A DNA stretch of 6,773 bases, taken from contig JALZWJ010000227.1 of the NCBI GenBank assembly GCA_023300065.1, positions 1-6,773 of the forward strand. Direction: 5' to 3'. Every line of letters starts with the position of its first letter. The stretch's first letter is position 1. Shown piece by piece: positions 1 through 5,326 of this stretch. The stretch comes from Akkermansiaceae bacterium. Its GTDB lineage: Bacteria; Verrucomicrobiota; Verrucomicrobiia; Verrucomicrobiales; Akkermansiaceae. The notes beneath the pieces were generated by a model. That model made no database searches. It was not told the DNA's origin and saw only the letters and a list, made by a program, of their open reading frames with translations. Position numbers and translations under genes: made by a program.

Positions 1-113
1 CCACCCTCACGCTCGCACCAAACCCTGCCCGTGAAAGAGGATCCCGCGTCTACCGCTTCTTCGACCCAAAGAAGAAGGAATTCAGCGAAGCCTTCTACAC
101 CATTTCAAAGTAA
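1..113 (+). CDS. 3' end of an unidentified protein gene (partial)
   Basis: An open frame entering from the left edge (first full codon at 3) ends at TAA 111-113. It gives 36 C-terminal residues, including ARERGSRVYRFFDPKKKEF and ending FYTISK. The mix of charged and aromatic residues reads like a true protein C-terminus, and the frame has no internal stop. I do not recognise the family from this short piece; the text could be the last beta-strands of a soluble or secreted domain. The last 9 bases overlap, tail to tail, the end of the broken minus-strand frame at 105-248. No strong terminator follows; there is only a weak hairpin around 130-146. Confidence 0.6.
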   Translation, partial: TLTLAPNPARERGSRVYRFFDPKKKEFSEAFYTISK

Positions 114-248
114 CAAAACTCCATCGAATGAGGGAACCAATCCCTTCAACGGATTATCGACCGGTGCGGGCACGTATTCCAGCGGCTTTGCCGTGGACAC
201 AAATGGCATTAAAATACTAAAAAGAATGAGAGATCGAAGAACAATCAC
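105..248 (-). pseudogene. Truncated 5' remnant of an exported-protein gene (NPLKGLVP motif)
   Basis: A minus-strand frame starts at GTG 248-246 and stops at 107-105, giving 47 residues. A well-placed Shine-Dalgarno (GAGGA, 5 bases from the GTG) precedes it. Residues 1-20 form a convincing signal peptide: a hydrophobic core LILFSILMPF and then an STA-K cleavage site. Residues 21-39 (KPLEYVPAPVDNPLKGLVP) resemble, from memory, the mature N-terminus of secreted PVC-group proteins, possibly DUF4832-like or glycosidase-like, in which NPLKG[LF]xPY is followed by a long domain. Here homology-like text ends at once and the frame runs into FDGVLLL and a stop. I infer a gene that lost most of its body by deletion or rearrangement next to the plus-strand gene end at 113. 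It could instead be a small secreted peptide. The family name is unverified. Confidence 0.5.
188..215 (+). promoter_or_regulatory. Possible sigma-70-like promoter for the beta-propeller operon
   Basis: TTGCCG (188-193) and TAAAAT (210-215) are separated by 16 bases and lie about 75 bases before the start at 292. Both boxes resemble the -35 and -10 consensus, and the local AT-rich stretch TTAAAATACTAA fits a melting region. The site lies inside the antisense gene remnant at 105-248. Promoter consensus in this phylum is poorly known, so this is a weak inference. Confidence 0.25.
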
Positions 249-253
249 CTGTT

Positions 254-258
254 TCCTC
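254..258 (-). promoter_or_regulatory. Shine-Dalgarno of the truncated minus-strand gene
   Basis: On the minus strand the sequence reads GAGGA-AACAG-GTG, a strong ribosome-binding match 5 bases before the start codon at 248. It is the only clear Shine-Dalgarno in front of any start in this window. It supports the view that the frame at 105-248 was once a translated gene. Confidence 0.5.
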
Positions 259-291
259 ACGAAAGTCTCACGCCCGAACTTGCCATCACTT

Positions 292-1578
292 ATGAAACTC
301 CCCTTTCTCATCACAGCCCTCACAGCCCTCACAGCCACCACCCTCTCCGCAAAAGACTGGCCAAAATTCTTGGGACCAGAGGCCAACGCCACCTCAACCG
401 AGACCGGACTCCTCCAGTCCTTCCCCGATGGCGGCCCGGAAATCCTCTGGAAAGTAGAGCTGGAAGGCGGCTTCGGCGGAGCCGCTGTCTCCAATGGCGA
501 GGTCTTCCTTGGGGACCGAGTCGAGCAGGAAAAAGACATGCTCGTCTGCCTCGACTTCAAAACCGGAAAAGAAAAGTGGCGCTACGAAAGCCCCTCGGAA
601 GGCGAGCCCTCATACCCCGGTTCCCGCAGCGTTCCCACCGTGGAAGATGACGCCGCCTACTTTCTAGGCACCTTTGGCGAGGTCTTCCGCATCAATCGTA
701 AAACCCAAAAAGCAGACTGGAAGATCAAGCTCTCCGACCGCTACCCAGACGCCAAAGCCCCTAACTGGGGATATGCTCAATGCACCCTCGTGGTCGGTGA
801 CATCATCATCGTCATGCCCTTCGGCAAAGACACTGGCATCGCCGGGTGGGATAAAAAAACCGGGAAAGAAATTTGGAAAAGCGGAGACATTGGCAACACC
901 CACTCCTCCCCCGTCGTCATGACCTTCGACGGGAAACAGCAAGTCGTCCTTCTCACCACTGGTGACAACGGTGGCCTCCATAGCTACGACCCTAAAACGG
1001 GCAAAAAACTCTGGTCCACCAAGCTCTACGAAAACCGCATTCCCATCACCATTCCGATTCAGATCGATGAAAACCGCATCTTCGCCTCCGGCGGCTACGG
1101 CGGTGGGTCTAAAATGATCTCCATCAAAAAATCAGGCGAAGCCTACAAACTCACCGAACTCTGGAGCACCAAAAAAGGAACCCAAGTCCACCCGCCACTC
1201 GTCGTCAATGATCACCTCTACTTTCTCGCCAATGAAAATGGCAACCACAAGACCAAGACCCGCCGCGTCAAAGGTGGTCTAACTTGCTTCACCCTCGATG
1301 GAAAAGAACTCTGGAACACCGGGAACGAGCCATTCATGGGACGCGGCGGCAGCCTCTACGCCGATGGCATGCTCATCATCCAAGATGGTGAGAACGGCGT
1401 CCTCCGCCTCGTCGATCCCTCCCCAGAAGGCTTCAAAATTAAGGCCGAAGCGAATCCCTTCGGCTCCGACCTTACTAAGAAAAAAGACCTCCTCTACTGG
1501 AGCCCCCTTACCCTCTCAGACGGCAAGCTCATCCTCCGTGGACAGAAGCATCTCATCTGCCTCGATCTGAAAAAATAG
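292..1578 (+). CDS. Secreted PQQ-like beta-propeller repeat protein
   Basis: This 428-residue protein has a Sec signal peptide at residues 1-20 (MKLPFLITALTALTATTLSA), then DWPKFLGPEANATSTETGLL, the usual mature start of PVC-group PQQ-binding-like proteins. The propeller shows repeated strand endings of the type x-TGKxxW near residues 90-96, 189-195 and 235-241, with degenerate copies near 137-143 (KTQKADW) and 335-341 (LDGKELW), and a closing strand LICLDLKK. It should fold as a PQQ_2-type beta-propeller outside the cytoplasm. I see no cytochrome c CxxCH motif and none of the features of a classical quinoprotein dehydrogenase, so an enzymatic role is not supported; a binding or scaffold role is equally possible. 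The frame is open back to 31, but ATG 292 is chosen because it places the signal peptide at the N-terminus and the upstream frame is not protein-like. There is no Shine-Dalgarno. The next gene begins 5 bases after the stop. Confidence 0.88.
   Translation: MKLPFLITALTALTATTLSAKDWPKFLGPEANATSTETGLLQSFPDGGPEILWKVELEGGFGGAAVSNGEVFLGDRVEQEKDMLVCLDFKTGKEKWRYESPSEGEPSYPGSRSVPTVEDDAAYFLGTFGEVFRINRKTQKADWKIKLSDRYPDAKAPNWGYAQCTLVVGDIIIVMPFGKDTGIAGWDKKTGKEIWKSGDIGNTHSSPVVMTFDGKQQVVLLTTGDNGGLHSYDPKTGKKLWSTKLYENRIPITIPIQIDENRIFASGGYGGGSKMISIKKSGEAYKLTELWSTKKGTQVHPPLVVNDHLYFLANENGNHKTKTRRVKGGLTCFTLDGKELWNTGNEPFMGRGGSLYADGMLIIQDGENGVLRLVDPSPEGFKIKAEANPFGSDLTKKKDLLYWSPLTLSDGKLILRGQKHLICLDLKK
311..336 (+). 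repeat. 9-bp tandem repeat in the signal-peptide region
   Basis: TCACAGCCC occurs nearly three times in a row (311-319, 320-328, 329-336). It encodes ITALTALTA in the hydrophobic core of the signal peptide. Because the unit is a multiple of three, slippage would lengthen or shorten the core without breaking the frame. Confidence 0.7.
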
Positions 1579-1583
1579 ACCCC

Positions 1584-1904
1584 ATGCGACTTCTCTTCCT
1601 CTGTTCGAAAAATCGACTCCGTAGTCCCACCGCCGAGTCCATCTTCGCAGATCACCCCTGCACTGAGGTCGACTCCGCTGGCCTCAGCAAGGATGCCGAC
1701 ATCCGCCTCTCCGATGAGCAAGTCCACTGGGCAGACCTCATCCTCGTCATGGAAAAAATTCACCGGGCCAAGCTCAACCAAAAGTATGGCCACGCCCTCA
1801 AAGGAAAGAAAATCGTCGTCCTAGGAATCCCAGATAACTACGAATTCATGGACGAGGAATTGATCGCCATCCTAACGAAAAAATGCGCTCCGTATCTCGG
1901 GTAA
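1584..1904 (+). CDS. Compact low-molecular-weight protein-tyrosine-phosphatase-like protein (COG4551 type)
   Basis: This is a 106-residue cytoplasmic protein with no signal peptide. The N-terminus (MRLLFLCSKNRLRSPTAES) carries the CX5R(S/T) phosphate-binding loop: Cys7, Arg13, Ser14. This is the signature of the low-molecular-weight phosphatase fold. The segment VDSAGLSKDADIRLSDEQV matches the family's conserved SAG region, and ADLILVMEKIHRAKL the VM(E/D) helix. Asp84 or Asp90 in GIPDNYEFMDEEL could be the general acid. At about 106 residues it is shorter than classical members (about 150) and fits the small predicted phosphatases grouped as COG4551. It is likely to hydrolyse phosphotyrosine or a related small phosphoester, but the substrate cannot be told. 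It starts 5 bases after the beta-propeller stop, so the two are probably co-transcribed, and it has no Shine-Dalgarno. It ends 26 bases from the stop of the converging protease gene. Confidence 0.85.
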   Translation: MRLLFLCSKNRLRSPTAESIFADHPCTEVDSAGLSKDADIRLSDEQVHWADLILVMEKIHRAKLNQKYGHALKGKKIVVLGIPDNYEFMDEELIAILTKKCAPYLG

Positions 1905-1920
1905 AGGGATCAACCACGCT

Positions 1921-1940
1921 GAGTTTCAATTTATGAACTC
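1921..1940. terminator. Weak hairpin between convergent genes
   Basis: GAGTTT (1921-1926) can pair with GAACTC (1935-1940), with one G-U pair and an 8-base AT-rich loop. It lies where the phosphatase gene and the minus-strand protease gene converge and covers the protease stop codon. It lacks a clear U-tract on either side, so it is at best a weak bidirectional terminator. Confidence 0.2.
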
Positions 1941-2809
1941 GGAGGATCTTCTGAGATCTTTCCCAAGAGTTCTGCGAGTTCCTGCGGCAACATGAAAATT
2001 GCCGTAAAAGTGGGAAGGTCTCCCTGAAGACGCAGAGCTTGGATGAGCTCAACCTCCAAAGTTCCAAAAACAGAGACTCCTACCACCTCCCCATCGTGAT
2101 TAACAAGGGGCGAACCGCTATCGCCATTGAGGAGGGGCGTGTGGTTTCGCATGCGGAAGACCTCTAGATTTGGCGTATCGGTTGAGCCATTGTCAGGTGC
2201 TGAATAAGGCGAAGGCTTTACGTCGATCACTTTTCCCGCAGCAAGTCGGTAACCCAGGGAAACCACCGGGGTTCCTCGTTCCGGTAGCTCTGAAGCAAGG
2301 GGCAAGGGAGCAGCTTCTAGGGCCTCCGCTCGGAGCAGAACTAGATCATCCTCTGGCGCCGATTGCCAAACAATCCGCGCTCGATATCGCTCGATATCTG
2401 TATGCAGAGGCTTCCGGTCCCGCGGTAGGAGAAAAATATCCTCACCACCACTCACGCAGTGTAAGGCACTCAGAAAATATCCCGCCTTACCGACGCAGAA
2501 TGCAATGCCGCGGGTCGACGATCCCGAGTTCACTTTGCCCTGCGACATCTTTGCTTTAAATTGCCGATTCTCAATGCGGGGATTCTCGAGATCTCCATTC
2601 ACCACGATGAAAGTGTGCTCACGTTGAAGTCGTTCAAAAAAGGCCGATTCATAAGCCTCCATGGACGCGATCTGATCATCTGCATTCGCTAACTTGATCT
2701 GCCTTATTTTCACAATCGCCACGACTGCATACGAGAAGATGACGACACTGATTACGGTCAGGACCATGAGAGAATTTTTGGACCATCGCTTCATAGGCTG
2801 AGACTTCAT
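1931..2809 (-). CDS. Membrane-anchored trypsin-like serine protease (S1 family)
   Basis: With the start at ATG 2809 the product has 292 residues. Residues 14-33 (LMVLTVISVVIFSYAVVAIV) form one membrane helix preceded by Lys/Arg, so the protein should be an N-in signal anchor with its body in the periplasm. Residues 40-95 look helical and charged. The S1 protease domain follows: His117 in FLSALHCV, Asp155 in EDDLVLL and Ser231 in NGDSGSPLV make a complete triad. Cys105 and Cys118 sit where the trypsin-fold His-loop disulfide lies. There is no PDZ domain after the catalytic region, unlike DegP/HtrA. The substrate is unknown. Starts also possible are GTG 2836 (301 residues, 3 bases after a tiny upstream frame) and ATG 2794 (287 residues); none has a Shine-Dalgarno. 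The family assignment is firm and the start is uncertain. Confidence 0.85.
   Translation of the reverse strand: MKSQPMKRWSKNSLMVLTVISVVIFSYAVVAIVKIRQIKLANADDQIASMEAYESAFFERLQREHTFIVVNGDLENPRIENRQFKAKMSQGKVNSGSSTRGIAFCVGKAGYFLSALHCVSGGEDIFLLPRDRKPLHTDIERYRARIVWQSAPEDDLVLLRAEALEAAPLPLASELPERGTPVVSLGYRLAAGKVIDVKPSPYSAPDNGSTDTPNLEVFRMRNHTPLLNGDSGSPLVNHDGEVVGVSVFGTLEVELIQALRLQGDLPTFTAIFMLPQELAELLGKISEDPPSS
2379..2398. repeat. 10-bp tandem duplication inside the protease gene
   Basis: GCTCGATATC is present twice back to back (2379-2388 and 2389-2398). On the coding strand it encodes part of DIERYRARI between the catalytic His and Asp. The unit is not a multiple of three, so losing or gaining a copy would shift the frame. 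Confidence 0.75.
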
Positions 2810-2839
2810 CGTAGCATTAACACATTTAGGAGACACTCT

Positions 2840-2920
2840 TTATTCTGACGACAACATCTTGGAAATCTCCTTCAACGTATAGCGCTTTTTCTTCAGGCCC
2901 TGAATTCGAAGACGTCTCAT
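2840..2920 (-). CDS. Candidate 26-residue basic micro-ORF upstream of the protease
   Basis: ATG at 2920 opens a 26-codon frame ending TAA at 2842-2840. The product is basic and lysine-rich; it begins MRRLRIQGLKKKRY and continues with a possible amphipathic helix, TLKEISKML. It overlaps the upstream micro-ORF by ATGA, and its stop lies 3 bases before the alternative GTG start of the protease (2836), in the same frame. Such tight spacing suggests translational coupling or a decayed gene. There is no Shine-Dalgarno and no family I recognise. Frames this short also arise by chance. Confidence 0.2.
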   Translation of the reverse strand: MRRLRIQGLKKKRYTLKEISKMLSSE

Positions 2921-3000
2921 TCAGACTTCTTCTCGTCGATTTTCTTGAAATTCACAACGCACTCTAAGTTCAGGTGAAAACGTGTCGTATCACCATACAC
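2917..3000 (-). CDS. Candidate 27-residue micro-ORF overlapping the next by ATGA
   Basis: GTG at 3000 opens a 27-codon frame ending TGA at 2919-2917. Its product contains YGDTTRFHLNLECVVNFKK followed by an acidic/basic tail, with alternating residues typical of beta-strands. Its stop overlaps the start of the next micro-ORF as ATGA, the arrangement of coupled genes. It may be the remains of a longer gene whose frame has been broken. It has no Shine-Dalgarno, and an in-frame TGA lies two codons before the GTG. Confidence 0.17.
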   Translation of the reverse strand: MYGDTTRFHLNLECVVNFKKIDEKKSE

Positions 3001-3028
3001 TTCTCAATTTTTAGAACAGACTCCCCAC

Positions 3029-3283
3029 CTACCGATCTCCTCGCTTCAAAAGATACTTCAGGAGATCCCACAAGCCTGAGTATTTAAAATCTGGGTCCGC
3101 ATAATGCTCCAGAACATAAAAGGCGAAATAGTAGAACCGAGCGAATGCCCAAACGCAGATTGCGAGGAGTACCAGCACCTTCCAATCCGGGGCATGGAGA
3201 TAGAGAATCCCAGCGCTTAAGAAACCAAGAACGAGAAAGAGAATCCCCTTCAGCTTCAGAATACGAGGGCTCTTAATGTCCAT
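3029..3283 (-). CDS. Small two-helix membrane protein
   Basis: The product has 84 residues. Two hydrophobic segments, about residues 12-30 (KGILFLVLGFLSAGILYL) and 34-57 (WKVLVLLAICVWAFARFYYFAFYV), predict a small integral membrane hairpin. A conserved-looking tail follows, with HYADPDFKYSGLWDLLKYLL and a basic end KRGDR. Similar aromatic-rich small proteins occur widely as uncharacterised genes, but I cannot name the family. ATG 3283 lies 6 bases after the stop of the ankyrin/L,D-transpeptidase gene on the same strand, so the two are probably co-transcribed and the protein may act with it at the envelope. There is no Shine-Dalgarno, so translational coupling to the upstream gene is plausible. 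Confidence 0.75.
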   Translation of the reverse strand: MDIKSPRILKLKGILFLVLGFLSAGILYLHAPDWKVLVLLAICVWAFARFYYFAFYVLEHYADPDFKYSGLWDLLKYLLKRGDR

Positions 3284-3289
3284 ATCAGA

Positions 3290-5218
3290 CTAAGGAACGA
3301 TCTCCACATAATCGCCCACCTTGGTCATACCGAAGAGCTTCTTCGCGGCGGAATGAGGCATGCGGATGCATCCATGAGACGCGGCATATCCGGGCAGAGC
3401 CCCGACGTGGAAACCAAAGTCGCTAGAACTCAGACGCTGGAAATACGGCATTGAGGAACCGTAAATGGTAGAACTCCAGTGACGGTATTTATTGGTGATC
3501 ACGAACTTCCCCTTCCGGGTCCGATGTCCAGATTTTCCTGTCGAAACCCGGGTGCTGTAAATCTGCTTCTCATGCTCGTAGAGATAGGCGCGCTGGGCGG
3601 AGAGATCCACTTTGATCCATAACTTACTCCGTCCCGGTTTCCGACCGAGCATGACTTGCATCATATTGGTATCGCTCCGACGGCTCGCGAAAGTGAGAGG
3701 CCACATCCGGCTACGGCCGACTCTCGTCGATTTAATCGGATCCGCGCCGCGGGCAACAAGGAGCTGGGCCAAGTCAACTCTCCCACTATCAGAAGCGATC
3801 ATGATGGGATAAATGGCGGAAGAATTTCTCAGCGCCCACTTCGCCACGCCCTTCGTATTTACTAATTCTAAGAATGAATCGGTCATCTTAGGGTGGAAGG
3901 GATCGTTCGGATCCGCGCCCAGATCGAGGAGCAGGGTGACGAGGTCCATATCCCCGCGTGCCACGGCAATATGAAAGGGTTTTTGGCCACTGGCATCCCT
4001 CACCTCATGAGGTGCACCAGCTTCGAGGAGCGTTTTTGCGATTTTATACTCCCCTTTACGAGCCGCGAGGCCGATCGGCGAATCCAGCGATGGAGCCCGC
4101 ACTGGCGATGGCGAGGCACCACTTGCGAGAAGAAGCTTCACGAGGTGCAAGCCATCTGCCCCGCCACGCTTAACTGCCGCATAAAGCTCATCGCGGGGTT
4201 GCGCACCATATCGGAGCAGCTGCCGCGCCACGGGGAAAAGGTGGTTCTCAATCGCAAGAGAGAGAGGTGGAATAGCGTTCCCTTTCTGACCGGAATATTG
4301 ATCAACGTCTGCGCCTAAGCGCAGGAGCATATCGACCAGCTCGTAATCATGAGCAAGAATGGCGAGATGCAGAGCGCTCCATCCCTGAGGGTCGAGCGCA
4401 TCAAAGGAGGCTCCGTGATCTTTTAACGGCTTAAGCAGATGATGCCGAGATGAACCCACCGCTCCGTGCAGGAGGGTTTCGCCACGGGCATTTTTCTCAT
4501 CAGCATTCATGCCGCTCTCAAGAAGAAACACCAGGACCTCATCTTGGCCTTTTTCGAGAGCTAGGTGCATCAACCCAGAGCTGCCTTCAGAGGCCGCTTT
4601 GAGATCCACCCCGCGTTCGACAAGTTCTGCAAGAACAGCAGGCTGATTTTCCTCCACCGCAATGCGGGCCAGCGCCTCGCCGCTGAATCCCAGGGAATTT
4701 GGATCAGCACCCGCTTCTAACAAAAGTAAGACCGCCGCTTGCTGATTTTGTCGCATCGCTTGAGCCACCAGAGTGCCTCCCGTGTCTACGGTGACCGAGG
4801 CATCCGCTCCAGCATCGAGCAACGAGAGCACAGAATCTAACTGACCGGCCTCTACCGCATACCCCAGAGCCGTGCGCCCCGTCGCATCACGAGCCTCAAG
4901 ATTCGCCCCCTTTTCGACTAAGCTCGATACTAGGGATGGTGCCGCACCACCGGCCGCAACCATCAAAGGAGTCCGATGTAAAGTATCCCGAGACGCCGGG
5001 TCCACCTCTAAAGTGACTAAGGCACCTGCTAAGGGAGAATCCCCAGAATTCAGGGCGCTAAAAAGGGCCTCCGGCGAGGCCTTAACCCCCTGCTCAGAGA
5101 GCAAGGCACGCGCTGCACGCTTCTCAGGATGACAGGACGACAAAGAGACGACAAGAGAGCACGCTAGCCAGAACGGCAAACGTGAAAAGAAGGCAAATGG
5201 GGGGATAAAAGCGTTCAT
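3290..5218 (-). CDS. Ankyrin-repeat lipoprotein with C-terminal L,D-transpeptidase (YkuD) domain
   Basis: This 642-residue protein begins with a lipoprotein signal: a hydrophobic stretch at residues 14-28 and lipobox LSSC with Cys29. Residues about 48-530 are a run of some 12-14 ankyrin repeats, e.g. RTPLMVAAGG (82-91), WSALHLAILAHDYELVDMLL (280-299) and KPFHIAVARGDMDLVTLLLD (413-432). Residues 532-642 form a YkuD domain opening with KLWIKVDLSAQRAYLY. The catalytic signature is intact: His604, then SHGCIRM with Ser614, His615, Cys617 and Arg619. The enzyme class uses the Cys to acylate on a peptidoglycan stem and makes 3-3 mDAP cross-links or attaches proteins to the wall. Here it would sit outside the cytoplasmic membrane, tethered by lipid with the ankyrin solenoid as an arm or binding platform. 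ATG 5218 has no clear Shine-Dalgarno but puts the lipobox correctly. A likely terminator separates it from dapL; a small membrane gene follows 6 bases after its stop. Confidence 0.9.
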   Translation of the reverse strand: MNAFIPPFAFFSRLPFWLACSLVVSLSSCHPEKRAARALLSEQGVKASPEALFSALNSGDSPLAGALVTLEVDPASRDTLHRTPLMVAAGGAAPSLVSSLVEKGANLEARDATGRTALGYAVEAGQLDSVLSLLDAGADASVTVDTGGTLVAQAMRQNQQAAVLLLLEAGADPNSLGFSGEALARIAVEENQPAVLAELVERGVDLKAASEGSSGLMHLALEKGQDEVLVFLLESGMNADEKNARGETLLHGAVGSSRHHLLKPLKDHGASFDALDPQGWSALHLAILAHDYELVDMLLRLGADVDQYSGQKGNAIPPLSLAIENHLFPVARQLLRYGAQPRDELYAAVKRGGADGLHLVKLLLASGASPSPVRAPSLDSPIGLAARKGEYKIAKTLLEAGAPHEVRDASGQKPFHIAVARGDMDLVTLLLDLGADPNDPFHPKMTDSFLELVNTKGVAKWALRNSSAIYPIMIASDSGRVDLAQLLVARGADPIKSTRVGRSRMWPLTFASRRSDTNMMQVMLGRKPGRSKLWIKVDLSAQRAYLYEHEKQIYSTRVSTGKSGHRTRKGKFVITNKYRHWSSTIYGSSMPYFQRLSSSDFGFHVGALPGYAASHGCIRMPHSAAKKLFGMTKVGDYVEIVP

Positions 5219-5269
5219 TTCCGTAAAGTTGCAAAGGAGTTAAACCCAAGCGACTGTAAGAAAATGATA

Positions 5270-5289
5270 CACGATTTCTTCAAATCGCG
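5270..5289 (-). terminator. Likely intrinsic terminator after dapL
   Basis: On the minus strand CGCGATTT-GAAG-AAATCGTG folds into an 8-pair stem with one G-U pair and a 4-base loop. It is followed by the U-rich run TATCATTTTCTT, and starts about 40 bases after the dapL stop. The tail is not a pure U-tract, so termination may be partial and allow some read-through into the transpeptidase gene. Confidence 0.45.
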
Positions 5290-5294
5290 AACTG

Positions 5295-5310
5295 GATTTT
5301 TAAAAAAATC
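5295..5310. repeat. AT-only palindrome after dapL
   Basis: GATTTTTAAAAAAATC is a near-perfect inverted repeat immediately upstream, in the dapL direction, of the GC-richer hairpin at 5270-5289. Its almost zero loop makes it a poor RNA hairpin; it could be a DNA-bending or melting element, or part of the transpeptidase promoter region. Confidence 0.3.
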
Positions 5311-5326
5311 AATTAATGAAATTAAA

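Noticed and set aside
130..146. Hairpin AGGGA-ACCAA-TCCCT as a terminator
   Set aside because: The stem is only 5-6 pairs and no U-run follows; it also lies inside the coding part of the broken minus-strand gene.
31..291. N-terminal extension of the beta-propeller frame back to ATG 31
   Set aside because: It would bury the signal peptide 87 residues inside the protein; the added text is low-complexity and overlaps the end of another gene and the antisense remnant.
81..500. Ankyrin repeats as evidence for a host-targeted effector
   Set aside because: The protein has a lipobox and a peptidoglycan-active domain, and the window has no secretion-system genes; a wall role is better supported.
664..981. 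Minus-strand frame of 105 codons, and others antisense to the beta-propeller and phosphatase genes
   Set aside because: They mirror the codon pattern of well-supported genes and show no domains.
2170..2559. Plus-strand frame of 129 codons
   Set aside because: It lies wholly antisense to the protease catalytic domain, with no recognisable motif; a shadow frame.
3003..3028. Terminator after the small membrane gene
   Set aside because: Only a 4-pair stem (TTCT/AGAA) could be drawn; too weak.
3893..4318. Plus-strand frame of 141 codons and neighbouring plus-strand frames within 3612-5132
   Set aside because: All lie antisense to the ankyrin/transpeptidase gene; no start signal or domain-like sequence.
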